Shown here piece by piece: positions 44,105-53,394 of a stretch of 64,000 bases of DNA. The notes beneath the pieces were generated by a model. The model worked only from the letters and a program-made list of their open reading frames with translations, made no database searches and was not told the origin of the DNA. The stretch is from Allofrancisella frigidaquae. GTDB taxonomy: Bacteria > Pseudomonadota > Gammaproteobacteria > Francisellales > Francisellaceae. The position numbers were made by a program, and so were the translations under genes. Position 1 is the first letter of the stretch, and each line of letters starts with the position of its first letter. The stretch is taken from NCBI RefSeq assembly GCF_012222825.1, contig NZ_CP038017.1, positions 434,001-498,000 of the forward strand, read 5' to 3'.

Positions 44105-44335
44105 ATGCCCTATAATGCATTAAGTGAATTACCAAAAGGGGTACAGAATGTCCTTCCAAAACATGCTCAAGAAATTTATAAAGAAGCTTTTAATAACGCT
44201 TGGGATGAGTATAAGGATGAATCAAAAAGAAGAACCGATGAAGATAGAGAAACAGTATCACATCAGGTAGCTTGGACAGCAGTTAAACAAAAGTATTACA
44301 AAGACCAACAAACTGGGAGTTGGTATAAAAAGTAA
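44105..44335 (+). CDS. chaB: ChaB-family protein
   Basis: A 76-residue ChaB protein. Family landmarks are LPKGVQNVLPKHAQEIYKEAFNNAWDEY and VAWTAVKQKYYKDQQTGSWYKK; the closing WxK pattern is typical. ChaB is usually described as a regulator of the ChaA cation antiporter, but no chaA is nearby and similar orphans occur in stress gene sets. GGGAGGAG precedes the ATG, 12 bp after the SDR stop. Confidence 0.9.
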   Translation: MPYNALSELPKGVQNVLPKHAQEIYKEAFNNAWDEYKDESKRRTDEDRETVSHQVAWTAVKQKYYKDQQTGSWYKK

Positions 44336-44432
44336 CTTATTATCTAGGCCTTAAATAGTCGTTTTATAGAAAACCAATTTTTAGCATACATAATGATAAC
44401 AAATATAGCCTACTAGTTATAAAGTAGTATTA

Positions 44433-44464
44433 ACTGGAATAGCTTAAAATCAAACTATTCCTGT
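44433..44464. repeat. dispersed hairpin repeat, copy 2
   Basis: ACTGGAATAGCTT, loop AAAATC, AAACTATTCCTGT. It has the same loop and stem layout as 14908-14939. Of 13 stem pairs, one position changes from A-T to G-C and two from G-U to A-T/G-C, while two others are unpaired here. TACGTGGT follows in both copies. Confidence 0.6.
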
Positions 44465-44548
44465 GGATTACGTGGTCAATTCTAACTGAATGATGTACTC
44501 TTTTTTAGCGAGTTAGCTATAGGTTTTTTGGTTTTGCGATAAACGTTC

Positions 44549-45109
44549 TTAATTGAAAAAATTTTTAGGAGTTTCAATCACATGATATAGGGAATATAAA
44601 TCATATTTATTTTTTTTAATATCAAAAAAGTTTGTTTTTAAGTCTTTTAAATCATTTTCAACGTCGTCAAGTAAATAAAGACCATAATTAGAATTTAAAT
44701 ATAATAAATTATTATCTCTTGTTATGAAAAAAGCAACAGCGTGACCAGAGTTATCTCCTGTTAGTTCTAAAAGATATCCTCCTACATGTGAATTTGAGTA
44801 TCTAGAATAAATTTCATTTAAAAATTTGGAAGGTTTATATACTTGATCTTCACTTATTTTGATTCTTTGTAGAAATTGTTCTTCTAAAATCGCATCAACA
44901 TCAAAGTTTTTTTTCTGGAATTTCATTTGTAGAGTTTCTGATCTAACTAAGCTAATATGTACACCATCGCTTTTTAAAAAATAATTATTATTTACGATTG
45001 TCTCGTGAAAGAAAGTAACAACTGACCCGAAACAGACACCTTTTCTATCGGCGCCTAAGAAGGCATAACCTAAGTTAGATTTTATACGCTCATGTATTTT
45101 TTTTGCCAT
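44549..45109 (-). CDS. YopT/AvrPphB-type (C58-like) cysteine protease candidate
   Basis: A soluble protein of 186 residues from ATG 45109; the frame extends to a TTG at 45163 (204 residues), but that start is weaker. Three blocks match the C58 papain-like fold in order: C26 in RKGVCFGSVVTFF (family pattern G-x-C-x-x-L-S/V), H123 in SGHAVAFFI (GHAxAxx) and N139 in LYLNSNYGLYLL (family FxDPNxG). The catalytic Asp of YopT is replaced by Asn, the residue papain uses. There is no signal peptide. Flanked by ChaB (convergent) and a 22-mer repeat protein (same strand). YopT-like proteins are typically effectors or toxin domains; delivery and target are unknown. Confidence 0.65.
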   Translation of the reverse strand: MAKKIHERIKSNLGYAFLGADRKGVCFGSVVTFFHETIVNNNYFLKSDGVHISLVRSETLQMKFQKKNFDVDAILEEQFLQRIKISEDQVYKPSKFLNEIYSRYSNSHVGGYLLELTGDNSGHAVAFFITRDNNLLYLNSNYGLYLLDDVENDLKDLKTNFFDIKKNKYDLYSLYHVIETPKNFFN

Positions 45110-45370
45110 AGTACTTACCCACAAAGTAATTTTGTTTTTACTGAAGATTATTACGAGTAGCAATTTTATATTGTTTTATTCGTTGGTGTTAATATTTCTG
45201 TTAGAAAGTAACTGTCAAAATTTAACAAGCAGAATGAATTAAAGACAGATTTTAACAAGGGGAACGCACAAGAAAGTTCTATAAGTATAAAAAGTAAAAT
45301 AGCTCATTTTTTTAAAAAAAACAGACGAAAAACATGATTTAAGTTATGAGAAAGAACGTTTATGCCTCTG

Positions 45371-45751
45371 CTATTTTTTTGTTTTTTTAGCAGCATCGTC
45401 AACAGCAGAGCCAGCTTTTTCAGCTGGGCCTCTTGGATCTAATGCCTCTTTAACGTTTTTAGCCCCTTTTTTAGTAGCTTCCCAAGCATCACTAGATTTA
45501 TCACTAATAAATTCACCAGTATTTTTAGCCCCTTTTTTAGTAGCTTCCCAACCAGCACTAGATTTGTCACTGATAAATCCGCCAGTATTTTTAGCCCCCT
45601 GTTTAGTAGCTTCCCAGGCATCTCCAGTTTTTTCAGCTACATATTGGCCTGCATTATCCAATTTTTCACCTACAGCTGCTGCTGGTCCAGCTAAAGAAGT
45701 GGATATTAATAATGTAGATAATAGTAATAAAGGTATATTTTTCTTATTCAT
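45371..45751 (-). CDS. exported repeat protein with 22-residue tandem repeats
   Basis: A 126-residue protein with a Sec-type signal peptide (about 1-24, LLLLSTLLISTSLAGPAAAV). The mature chain contains three tandem repeats of 22 residues, WEATKKGAKNTGEFISDKSSDA-like, joined by highly conserved DNA. The pattern (amphipathic, rich in A, K, G, T and with W-E at each start) recalls LEA-like and apolipoprotein-like 11-mer helices. It is likely periplasmic. AAAGGAG precedes the ATG. The antisense ORF over the same repeat is a shadow. Confidence 0.75.
   Translation of the reverse strand: MNKKNIPLLLLSTLLISTSLAGPAAAVGEKLDNAGQYVAEKTGDAWEATKQGAKNTGGFISDKSSAGWEATKKGAKNTGEFISDKSSDAWEATKKGAKNVKEALDPRGPAEKAGSAVDDAAKKTKK
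45439..45640 (-). repeat. three 66-bp tandem repeats inside the repeat protein
   Basis: The 66-bp unit (22 codons) is nearly identical in copies two and three and about 85 percent similar in the first, ending in a divergent third copy that leads into the proline-rich tail. Exact identity needs alignment. Confidence 0.7.
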
Positions 45752-45923
45752 GATTTATCTCCTTTTGTTTAACACTATACACTGTAAATACTATAAAACT
45801 AAGTGTCAAATATTGTACGGCAAAAAATGGCCCTAAAGTTTTAGAAATATCTAGCAATAATATGTGTATATAATTATGTTTGTTTAAAGGGATAAACTAA
45901 CAGTAAAGTAGGTTTAAATAATA

Positions 45924-47153
45924 TTAGTATTTATTATCACTACTTAAATTCCAGCAAATACTTAAAAGTATAGTCGCTAGTACACAAGAGCTTATTAAAA
46001 AAATAAATACAGCGTTCCAGCCAAGGTACGTTGCTATAATCCCTATAACAGCTTGAGCTCCTACTGTTCCTAAAAAATATCCAAATAAACCTGTAAAACC
46101 AGCAGCTGTTCCACCAGCTTTCTTAGGCACTAAATCTAGAGCTAATATACCTATTAAAGCGACAGGGCCATATATAAGTACACCCATGGCAGATAGTGAT
46201 AATAACAATATCCAAGCTGTATCACTATACCAGTAGATAAATAATACAGCTATAAATAAAATCATACAAATAACGCTCACTGGAGCCCTGCGGCTATTAA
46301 AGAATCTGTCTGTAATCCAACCAATAACTATAGTTCCGGGAATTGCAGGTAACAAGCCATATCTTGCACAATACACAAAGGCATTTGCTATAGCTATTAG
46401 CCATACCCATTTATTATTTAGTACATATTTAAAGAAAATCTCTTTGGCAGTGAATTCTTTTTCTTGATAGCTAGATTGGTTGACATAGCCTTTATAGACT
46501 TCTATAGCTGGTAGGCCTACAGATTGTGGAGTATCTGCACCAAATATTAGTATTAAAATAGCGATAGATATACACAAAATACCAGCAACGTAAAAAAGCC
46601 CATGCCAGTCATTATTAAATAAATATAGTCCTATAGGTACAACTGCAATTGCTAAAAAACCAGCTCCAACGTTATGAGCAGTATTCCAAATTCCCATTTT
46701 TGTACCACGTTCATGCGCGCAAAACCAATGTGTCATGATTCTAGCACAAGCTGGCCAGCCCATACCTTGAGCCCAGCCATTTACAAGCATGATTACAAAC
46801 ATTAGTAAAACACCTAAAGAAAGCACACTCGGAATGATTAGGTTCAATAGACCACTTATTAATAATCCTAGTGCAAGAAAGACTTTGGCATTACTTCTAT
46901 CTGCTATGTTTCCCATGAGAAACTTACTTACTCCATAAGCTACGCCAAGTCCAGCTCCAATTAAACCTAGCTCATCTGGTGAAAGGGTAGTTATGTATTG
47001 TTTAGATACATCAAAACTGCTACGTCCAAAGTAGTATGTAAAGTAGCCAATATATGCCACAAGAAACATTCTTAAACGCCATTGGGGGTATTTAATAGCT
47101 ATTTTTTTATCATCTAATAAAGGCAATGGCTTAGCAGGTTTTAAAAACTTCAT
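45924..47153 (-). CDS. MFS organophosphate:phosphate antiporter (OPA/GlpT-like)
   Basis: A 409-residue MFS protein. The N-terminal RWRLRMFLVAYIGYFTYYFGRSSFDVSKQYI signature and the GWAQGMGWPACARIMTHWF motif identify the OPA subfamily (GlpT, UhpT, PgtP, hexose-phosphate and glycerol-3-phosphate antiporters). It is 40-50 residues shorter than E. coli GlpT, mainly in the central loop. Length and motifs fit a transport protein for phosphorylated three- to six-carbon substrates, but which is unknown. It is divergent from ridA. Confidence 0.88.
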   Translation of the reverse strand: MKFLKPAKPLPLLDDKKIAIKYPQWRLRMFLVAYIGYFTYYFGRSSFDVSKQYITTLSPDELGLIGAGLGVAYGVSKFLMGNIADRSNAKVFLALGLLISGLLNLIIPSVLSLGVLLMFVIMLVNGWAQGMGWPACARIMTHWFCAHERGTKMGIWNTAHNVGAGFLAIAVVPIGLYLFNNDWHGLFYVAGILCISIAILILIFGADTPQSVGLPAIEVYKGYVNQSSYQEKEFTAKEIFFKYVLNNKWVWLIAIANAFVYCARYGLLPAIPGTIVIGWITDRFFNSRRAPVSVICMILFIAVLFIYWYSDTAWILLLSLSAMGVLIYGPVALIGILALDLVPKKAGGTAAGFTGLFGYFLGTVGAQAVIGIIATYLGWNAVFIFLISSCVLATILLSICWNLSSDNKY

Positions 47154-47326
47154 TTTCTATTTTCTAACTCTAAAATATCTTCTTAGTTTAGGGTAAATTT
47201 ATAGCTTAAACAATTATTTTTTTAACTTGTCAATAAAAAAATATTATATATTTTGCTAACAAATCTTAGTTATTTTGGATTTTAGTACGTAATATATGTG
47301 TTTATAAAAATAAGCGGATGTAATAT

Positions 47327-47704
47327 ATGCAAAAAAATAAAATTAACACGGTTAACGCCCCACGAGCGATAGGAGCCTATGAGCAAGCAATTGTTGCAGG
47401 AAATTTTGTTTATACTTCAGGACAGATAGGCTTAAAACCAGATGGTAATTTAATTAGTGAGTGTATAAAAGAGCAAACTACTCAAGTTATGAAAAACTTA
47501 AAAGCTATATTAGAAGCAGCTGGCTCATGTTTAGATAAACTAGTAAAAGTTACTATTTTTATAAAAGATATGAATGAGTTTAGTGTTATTAATGAGATTT
47601 ATAGCTCATTTTTGGGTAGTAATTATCCAGCTCGATCATGTGTGGAAGTATCAAGACTACCAAAAGATGTAAAAATCGAGATCGAAACAATAGCTATGCT
47701 TTGA
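47327..47704 (+). CDS. ridA: RidA-family enamine/imine deaminase
   Basis: A 125-residue YjgF/YER057c/UK114 protein that removes reactive 2-aminoacrylate and related imines. It has family marks: NAPRAIGAYEQAIVAGNFVYTSGQIGL, the conserved arginine in NYPARSCVEVSRLPKDVKIEIETIA, and E at the end of the last strand. Length is standard. It is transcribed alone, 52 bp before the symporter gene on the same strand. Confidence 0.93.
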   Translation: MQKNKINTVNAPRAIGAYEQAIVAGNFVYTSGQIGLKPDGNLISECIKEQTTQVMKNLKAILEAAGSCLDKLVKVTIFIKDMNEFSVINEIYSSFLGSNYPARSCVEVSRLPKDVKIEIETIAML

Positions 47705-47764
47705 TTTCTAGCTAGATATTTGTAACTTTATTAGTCTACTTTTGCTTAAGGAAATTTGTTAAAA

Positions 47765-49021
47765 ATGAAAATATTTCGTCATTTATATACCCAGGTTCTA
47801 ATTGGTATTTTTATAGGTGTGATATTAGGTATTTGTGCCCCAAATATAGCTGTTACTCTTAAACCATTGGCTGATGTTTTTATCAGGCTTATCAAGCTTA
47901 TGATTACACCTATTATATTTCTAACTTTGGTTTCTGGTATTGCTGCTATGAAAGACCTAAAAGCAGTTGGTAAGATAGGGGGAGTAGCATTGCTATATTT
48001 TTTTACAGCAACGGTTGTTGCTTTAACAATAGGTATGGTTGTAGCTAATATATTTAAACCAGGTATTAGTTTAAATATAGATCCTAACTCTCTAAATATA
48101 AATAGTGCTAAAGCTTATATGGGTAATGTTGAACATGTTGAGGGTATGAAAGATTTTCTTATGAATATCATACCTAACTCTTTTGTTGGAGCATTTAGTA
48201 ATGGTGATATTCTTCAGGTTTTATTTGTGTCTATATTGTTTGCAGCTGGTCTTATACTTTATGGAGATAAAGGACAACCAATCTTAGAAGGTATCCAATC
48301 TTTATCAAAGGTATTTTTTAAAATGATTCATATTGTCATGCATTATTCACCAATAGCGGCTTTTGCAGCTATGGGCTATACTGTAGGGATGTATGGAGCT
48401 AGTACATTGCTTGGGCTATTAGGCTTATTGCTGTGTTTTTATATTACTTGTTTATTGTTTTTATTGGTATTTTTGGGCTTAATATTGCGGCTTTACTGTA
48501 AAATTAGTGTATTTAAGTTGTTAAATTACATAAAGACAGAAATTTTTATAGTCTTAGGTACATCATCATCTGAATCTGTGCTACCTAACCTAATGGAAAA
48601 ATTAGAACAGGTAGGGTGTGATAAAGCGATAGTAAGTTTAGTTGTTCCTACTGGATATTCGTTTAACCTTGATGGTACAGCTATATACCTTTCATTAGCA
48701 GCTATTTTCATAGCACAAGCTTTAGGTGTGGATCTTACATTACAGCAACAGATATTTATGTTAGTAATTATGATTATTAGCTCTAAAGGAGCAGCAGGTG
48801 TGACTGGTAGTGGTTTTATAATACTAGCAACAACTTTAAGCGCTTTAGGAGTTGTGCCTGTAGCTGGTATAGTGATTATATTAGGTATAGATAGATTTAT
48901 GTCAGAAGGCCGATCTATTACCAATATGATAGGGAATGCTGTGGGTACTATTATAATTTCAAATTGGCAAGGCAAGCTTGATGTTAATCAAGCGAGGTTA
49001 GTTTTAAAAGCTAGATTGTAG
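47765..49021 (+). CDS. dicarboxylate/amino-acid:cation symporter (DAACS, GltP/DctA-like)
   Basis: A 418-residue symporter from ATG 47765. The frame also opens at TTG 47756; AAGGA lies 3 bp before TTG and 12 bp before ATG, but family proteins start M-K-x. It has DAACS hallmarks: serine-rich hairpin LGTSSSESVLP, the NLDGTAIYL motif of helix 7, and KGAAGVTGSGFIILATTL. These bind sodium or protons with C4-dicarboxylates, glutamate or aspartate. It lies convergent to the cydC gene with 36 bp between the stops. Confidence 0.93.
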   Translation: MKIFRHLYTQVLIGIFIGVILGICAPNIAVTLKPLADVFIRLIKLMITPIIFLTLVSGIAAMKDLKAVGKIGGVALLYFFTATVVALTIGMVVANIFKPGISLNIDPNSLNINSAKAYMGNVEHVEGMKDFLMNIIPNSFVGAFSNGDILQVLFVSILFAAGLILYGDKGQPILEGIQSLSKVFFKMIHIVMHYSPIAAFAAMGYTVGMYGASTLLGLLGLLLCFYITCLLFLLVFLGLILRLYCKISVFKLLNYIKTEIFIVLGTSSSESVLPNLMEKLEQVGCDKAIVSLVVPTGYSFNLDGTAIYLSLAAIFIAQALGVDLTLQQQIFMLVIMIISSKGAAGVTGSGFIILATTLSALGVVPVAGIVIILGIDRFMSEGRSITNMIGNAVGTIIISNWQGKLDVNQARLVLKARL

Positions 49022-49056
49022 TCTGAAAGTTTCGAATTAGTTGATAATGAGTATTT

Positions 49057-50703
49057 TTATAGCTTAACCACCTTATCAAAAGTTTCTAATAGCTTAATAT
49101 TATGGGTGATAAAAATAACAGTCTTATTTTCCATTAGTTTACATAAGTTATTAAAAACAACTCTTTCAGTTTCTTTATCTAATCCTTCAGTTGGCTCGTC
49201 TAGAATTAATATAGGCTTATCTTGTAAAAAAGCTCGTGCTAAGGCAAGGCGTTTTTGTTGGCCTCCTGAAAGATGCTTGCCAAGTTCGCCTGTCCAAGTG
49301 TCTAAACCTTTAGGTAAAGATTTTACATAATCAGCTAATAAAACGTCTTCCAAAGCTTGGTAAAGTTCATCATCTGTAGCGTTATCCTTCGCTAATAGTA
49401 AGTTTTCTCTAATCGTAGTGTTAAAGATATGTGGAGATTGATTTATAATAGTCATTAGGTTTCTTAGCTGATTTTCACTAAATTCTCGGATATTTGTGCC
49501 GCCTACAGATATACCACCTTGCTTGACATCCCAGAACCTTGCTAGAAGATTTATAAGAGTAGATTTACCACTACCTGTTGGAGCCAGTAAAGCTATCTTT
49601 TCACCAGTTTTTACCTCAAGTGAAAAATTGTTAAATACTAGTTGGTTATCAATATAGCCGAATGACACTTGATCAAATTTTATATTATAGTTGCTTATAG
49701 GCTTGTATTCACCTAAATAGTTAATATCAGGCTTAGAGTTTGTAATATTTAAAATCCTTCTAGCTGCAGATAGGGTTTTACCAAGATATTGGTATGCAAG
49801 TGGTAAAGGCATAATTGCTTCAAACATCGCCATAATAGCTAAAAATATTAGAGCAATAAAAGCTCCGTTTATTGAACCTTCATTTGTTAGTTTAACTGCA
49901 AATATCGTCACCATGACTATAATTAAACCAAGAGCTAAAGTCATAAGAGCACTACCAAAACCGCTAATAATACTTAGCTTAGCTTCTTGTTGTAATAACT
50001 CTAGGTTATGTTGTTTTATCTTCTCAAAATGTTTATTTCCTAAGTCAAATATTTTTAGTTCAGTAAGAGAGTTAATATGCTCAACTATATCAATTTTTAA
50101 TTCACCACTTTTGTTATTTAAAGAGAGTGATTTCTTAAAAGCTAAAACACTATTAAATAAAGGTATTACAAAGCCAGTAAATAATAAAGCTAAGGTTGTA
50201 AAAATAGCTAATGTGAAACTGAAAAAGCTAAATAATACCGCTATAACCAGAGTTGCTAACACAAAAACAACGGTCGGTGAAAGTATACGGATATATAAAT
50301 TATCTAAAGCTGCAATATCGTTTACTAACCTAGTCAGTAGATCGCCACTTTTATATTTGTATAAATGTGATGGTGCAAGGGGTTCAAGCTTTTGGTAAAA
50401 CCACACGCGTATGTCTGTGATAATTTTAAAGGTAGCCTCATGAGTAAGTATCCTTTCACCATATCTACTAACAATTCTACCTAAAGAAAATGTTCTCACT
50501 CCAGCAGAAGGGTAAAAGTAATTAAATGAAGTGGCTATAGCATAAGCTGTTGTAGCTAGGTACCCTGTATATGATATAAACCAGCCTGATAACGACATAA
50601 GTCCAACACCCATTAGTATAGCTGACCATGCTAATAAGGTTCCTAAAAGCATCCATTTAGATTGGTTTTTAAAGAGTTTTATAAAAGGTATTAGGTCTCT
50701 CAT
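49057..50703 (-). CDS. cydC: CydC, ABC exporter subunit for thiols/cytochrome bd assembly
   Basis: A 548-residue ABC half-transporter. N-terminal six-helix membrane domain with the CydC signature ERILTHEATFKIITDIRVWFYQKLEPLAPSHLYKYKSGDLLTRLVNDI. The nucleotide-binding domain has Walker A PTGSGKST, signature LSGGQQKR, Walker B LILDEPTEGLD and the H-loop FITHN. The ATG overlaps the cydD stop by 4 bp. CydDC exports cysteine and glutathione and is needed for cytochrome bd biogenesis; cydAB are not in the window. Confidence 0.93.
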   Translation of the reverse strand: MRDLIPFIKLFKNQSKWMLLGTLLAWSAILMGVGLMSLSGWFISYTGYLATTAYAIATSFNYFYPSAGVRTFSLGRIVSRYGERILTHEATFKIITDIRVWFYQKLEPLAPSHLYKYKSGDLLTRLVNDIAALDNLYIRILSPTVVFVLATLVIAVLFSFFSFTLAIFTTLALLFTGFVIPLFNSVLAFKKSLSLNNKSGELKIDIVEHINSLTELKIFDLGNKHFEKIKQHNLELLQQEAKLSIISGFGSALMTLALGLIIVMVTIFAVKLTNEGSINGAFIALIFLAIMAMFEAIMPLPLAYQYLGKTLSAARRILNITNSKPDINYLGEYKPISNYNIKFDQVSFGYIDNQLVFNNFSLEVKTGEKIALLAPTGSGKSTLINLLARFWDVKQGGISVGGTNIREFSENQLRNLMTIINQSPHIFNTTIRENLLLAKDNATDDELYQALEDVLLADYVKSLPKGLDTWTGELGKHLSGGQQKRLALARAFLQDKPILILDEPTEGLDKETERVVFNNLCKLMENKTVIFITHNIKLLETFDKVVKL

Positions 50704-52484
50704 ACAGTCACCTCATTTTTATAAAAGTTGTAAAACTCTCCACTTTCTTTTTCAATTAATTCTTTAAAGCTACCTTGCTGAACAAGTTTGCCATTATCTA
50801 ATACGTAAATTAGGTCTACACACTCAAGAAAGCTTAATTTATGAGTTAGCATAATAACTGTTTTATCTTGCCAATTAGATTTAAGTGACTCTATAACTTT
50901 AGTTTCAGTTTCTTTATCTAGACTGGCTGTTGGCTCATCAAGTATCAGTAAATTATGTGGTTTTAGGTAAGCTCTTGCTAGTGCTAATCTTTGAGCTTGT
51001 CCACCTGATATACCAAAGTTTTGCTCACCTATTTGAGTGTCAAGTTTATTGGGTAGTGATTGTATAAAATTGCTTAAACTTGCTTGCTCTATAATTTTGG
51101 CTAACCCTTTATCCGAAGCGATGTTATTTGCAAGAATTAGATTATCTTTGATTGAGCCTTTAAATAAGGAGGCATTTTGACCTAGCCAAGAAATATTTCT
51201 AAGCCAAGATTTTTCTTGTATTTTTTTAAGCTCTATAGAATCATTAATAATTATATTTCCCTGGTATCCTATAAAGCCAAGGATTGTGTTGATAAGCGTG
51301 GTCTTACCAGCACCGCTAGCTCCAACTATAGCGATTTTTTGTTTATTTTGTATTTCTAAAGATACATTATTAATAGCGATTCTATCACCGTATTTTACTG
51401 TCAAATTTTGTATATCGATAGTTTTTATAGTATCTACTAGCTCTATATCTTTAGTTTGAGAGTGTGGCTGCATATCAAATATTTTTGCTATCTCTATAGC
51501 TGCTCCCACAGCTTCGGCTTTTGCATGATAATGAGTGCTTAGTTCACGTAAAGGCATAAAAAATTCAGGAGCAAGCAAAAGTATAAATAAAGCACCTTGA
51601 AGGTTTAAATTATGCAAAGACCACCAGATATTATTCCCAGCTCCAGCATTTATAAAACCCATACCTAAATATATTGCTACCAGTGCTATTGAAGCAGCTG
51701 CAAATAGTTCTAAAACAGCAGACGATAAAAAGGCAATCTTTAAGACTTTCATAGTGCGGATTCTATAGTTATCCGAAGCTTGGAAGATCTTGTCACTTTG
51801 AGATTTACTTTTATTAAAAAGTTTTAAAGTTGTTAAGCCTTTTAAAGTATCTAAAAATGTTAGACTCATACGGGTTAAACTTTTAAAGTGCTTTTGGCTT
51901 TCAGACTCAGCACCTAGACCAACGATTATCATGAATAACGGTATCAAAGGAGCACAAATTAATAAGATAATTCCAGCTACAAAGCTTTGTGGGAATACAA
52001 AAGCTAAAATAGCTAATGGTAATAGACCAGACAAAGTTACCTGAGGTAAAAATTTAGTTAAAAAGCCTGTTAATCCTTCGACTTGTTCCATAGCACTACT
52101 TATAATATTAGCATTTGATGTTTGACTAATACCAATAGGTCCAAGTTTATTAATATGAGTCATGATATCCTCACGGAGCTGTTTTTTTACTATAACGGCA
52201 GCTTTGTAGCTTACTATTTCACGTAACCAGCTTAAACTAGCTCTAAAAATTACTATTATTATTATGGCAAAAAAATACATCTTCAACTGATCAAAAGACT
52301 GTTTTTGTAGATAAGCATCATATGAAATATGGGCTAATAGGTAGAGTTGTCCGATAAGTAGTAAACCACTAACAAAACTAACTATTACAGTTAATTGTAT
52401 CCATAGTTTTGCTGGTAAAGATATTTCATTTAACCATTTGCGAGCTGATTTCTTATCTTGTTTTGATACTTCTGAGCTTTGCAT
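50700..52484 (-). CDS. cydD: CydD, ABC exporter subunit
   Basis: A 594-residue ABC half-transporter. It has a six-helix domain with the CydD segment REIVSYKAAVIVKKQLREDIMTHINKLGP, then Walker A GASGAGKTT, signature ISGGQAQRL, Walker B LLILDEPTASLDK and H in MLTHKLSF. It is transcribed before cydC with a 4-bp stop/start overlap, the standard order. The product pairs with CydC to form the heterodimer. ATG at 52484; the 460 bp upstream hold structured noncoding DNA. Confidence 0.93.
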   Translation of the reverse strand: MQSSEVSKQDKKSARKWLNEISLPAKLWIQLTVIVSFVSGLLLIGQLYLLAHISYDAYLQKQSFDQLKMYFFAIIIIVIFRASLSWLREIVSYKAAVIVKKQLREDIMTHINKLGPIGISQTSNANIISSAMEQVEGLTGFLTKFLPQVTLSGLLPLAILAFVFPQSFVAGIILLICAPLIPLFMIIVGLGAESESQKHFKSLTRMSLTFLDTLKGLTTLKLFNKSKSQSDKIFQASDNYRIRTMKVLKIAFLSSAVLELFAAASIALVAIYLGMGFINAGAGNNIWWSLHNLNLQGALFILLLAPEFFMPLRELSTHYHAKAEAVGAAIEIAKIFDMQPHSQTKDIELVDTIKTIDIQNLTVKYGDRIAINNVSLEIQNKQKIAIVGASGAGKTTLINTILGFIGYQGNIIINDSIELKKIQEKSWLRNISWLGQNASLFKGSIKDNLILANNIASDKGLAKIIEQASLSNFIQSLPNKLDTQIGEQNFGISGGQAQRLALARAYLKPHNLLILDEPTASLDKETETKVIESLKSNWQDKTVIMLTHKLSFLECVDLIYVLDNGKLVQQGSFKELIEKESGEFYNFYKNEVTV

Positions 52485-52945
52485 AAGATTTTAAAAATAT
52501 TTGTAGTAAAAAAGATATGAGTAATATTATATAGTATTTAAGTTTTATGAACCCTAGAAAGTGTTTATTTTTTTATTGGGTAGAGTGATTGGTTTCGCTA
52601 CTTACTACGTAAGTTATAGCGACATACTTTTTTCATTGCAAAAAAAGTATGCAAAAATGCTAGCACATGCTATCGCTTAGTTGTACGCCATTGGCAACTA
52701 CAAAACTCACGGTGCTCAAACAGTTTTAGTTGCTATTTCAATGGCTTAACAACTGCTAAACGCCAATGTGCTTTAAAAAATACAAGTGTAAATGCAAAAG
52801 TTTGTAACTTGTTTATTATGTACAGGGGTTTGTACTAATTAGTATACTTTTCATTTTTAAGAATTCCTTTGATTACAAATATCAACTATATTAGTATAGC
52901 TATTAGTTATTTAGTTTGTTAACTACATAAAAAAGGAAACAAAAT
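52485..52945. other. 461-bp noncoding region with two adjoining hairpins
   Basis: Hairpin A: TCGCTA plus CTTAC on one side and GTAAG plus TAGCGA on the other (52595-52622). Hairpin B: CATACTTTTTT (52623-52633), 7-nt loop, AAAAAAGTATG (52641-52651), which is an 11-bp perfect stem. They abut without a gap. A further run of short inverted motifs (TGCTAGCA, GCCATTGGC) follows to about 52760. No ORF of note. It could be an RNA or a repeat element; no U-tract marks a terminator. Confidence 0.5.
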
Positions 52946-53311
52946 ATGAAAAAACTAGTATTGTTAATAACAATATTTATATCTCTAGGATACGCTTTAC
53001 CAGCACTAGCGGACACTAAGACAATACCTGAAGTCCAAGTATCATCCGATGAGAGTTTTTTAGATAGTTCAAAGCATGTTTTGCAAACTACTGTTAGCGC
53101 TACTGGGCATGGTATTATAAATGTTGTTAAGTTCCTTGGTAATGGTATTTACAGCGTCATAAAAGCTATAGGAGATGGAACATATGATATTATGGCTGTT
53201 ATAGCAAATAATCTTGATGATGGCCAGATAGCAATGGCAGAAAGTTTAGGTAATATGGCAGATGGATCTACAAACTGCGTTAGTAAGCTAACAGCAGATA
53301 ATGATTGCTAA
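52946..53311 (+). CDS. small exported protein, unknown function
   Basis: A 121-residue protein with a Sec signal peptide (MKKLVLLITIFISLGYALPALA, cleavage at about residue 22-23). The mature part is mildly hydrophobic and amphipathic with glycine repeats (GNGIYSVIKAIGDGTYDIMAVI) and two cysteines at the end (NCVSKLTADNDC), so a C-terminal disulfide is possible. No family is recognised. A ribosome-binding AAAAGGAAAC precedes the ATG. A 70-residue single-helix protein gene follows 83 bp away, perhaps functionally linked. Confidence 0.68.
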   Translation: MKKLVLLITIFISLGYALPALADTKTIPEVQVSSDESFLDSSKHVLQTTVSATGHGIINVVKFLGNGIYSVIKAIGDGTYDIMAVIANNLDDGQIAMAESLGNMADGSTNCVSKLTADNDC

Positions 53312-53394
53312 ATAATACTAAAACCTAATTATTTAAAGCGTTATACTAGCCATAGTATCCTTTTATTCTAAACGCGAGAGGTTTTAGGTTTATA

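Noticed and set aside
45439-45836. Antisense open frames over the 22-residue repeat gene
   Set aside because: They owe their length to the repeated DNA; the minus-strand frame with signal peptide and ribosome-binding site is the real gene.
48526-48975. Long minus-strand open frame inside the DAACS symporter gene
   Set aside because: Shadow of a well-supported transporter gene with conserved motifs in the plus frame.
49913-50398. Plus-strand open frame opposite cydC
   Set aside because: It is an antisense shadow of cydC, whose frame carries all ABC exporter motifs.
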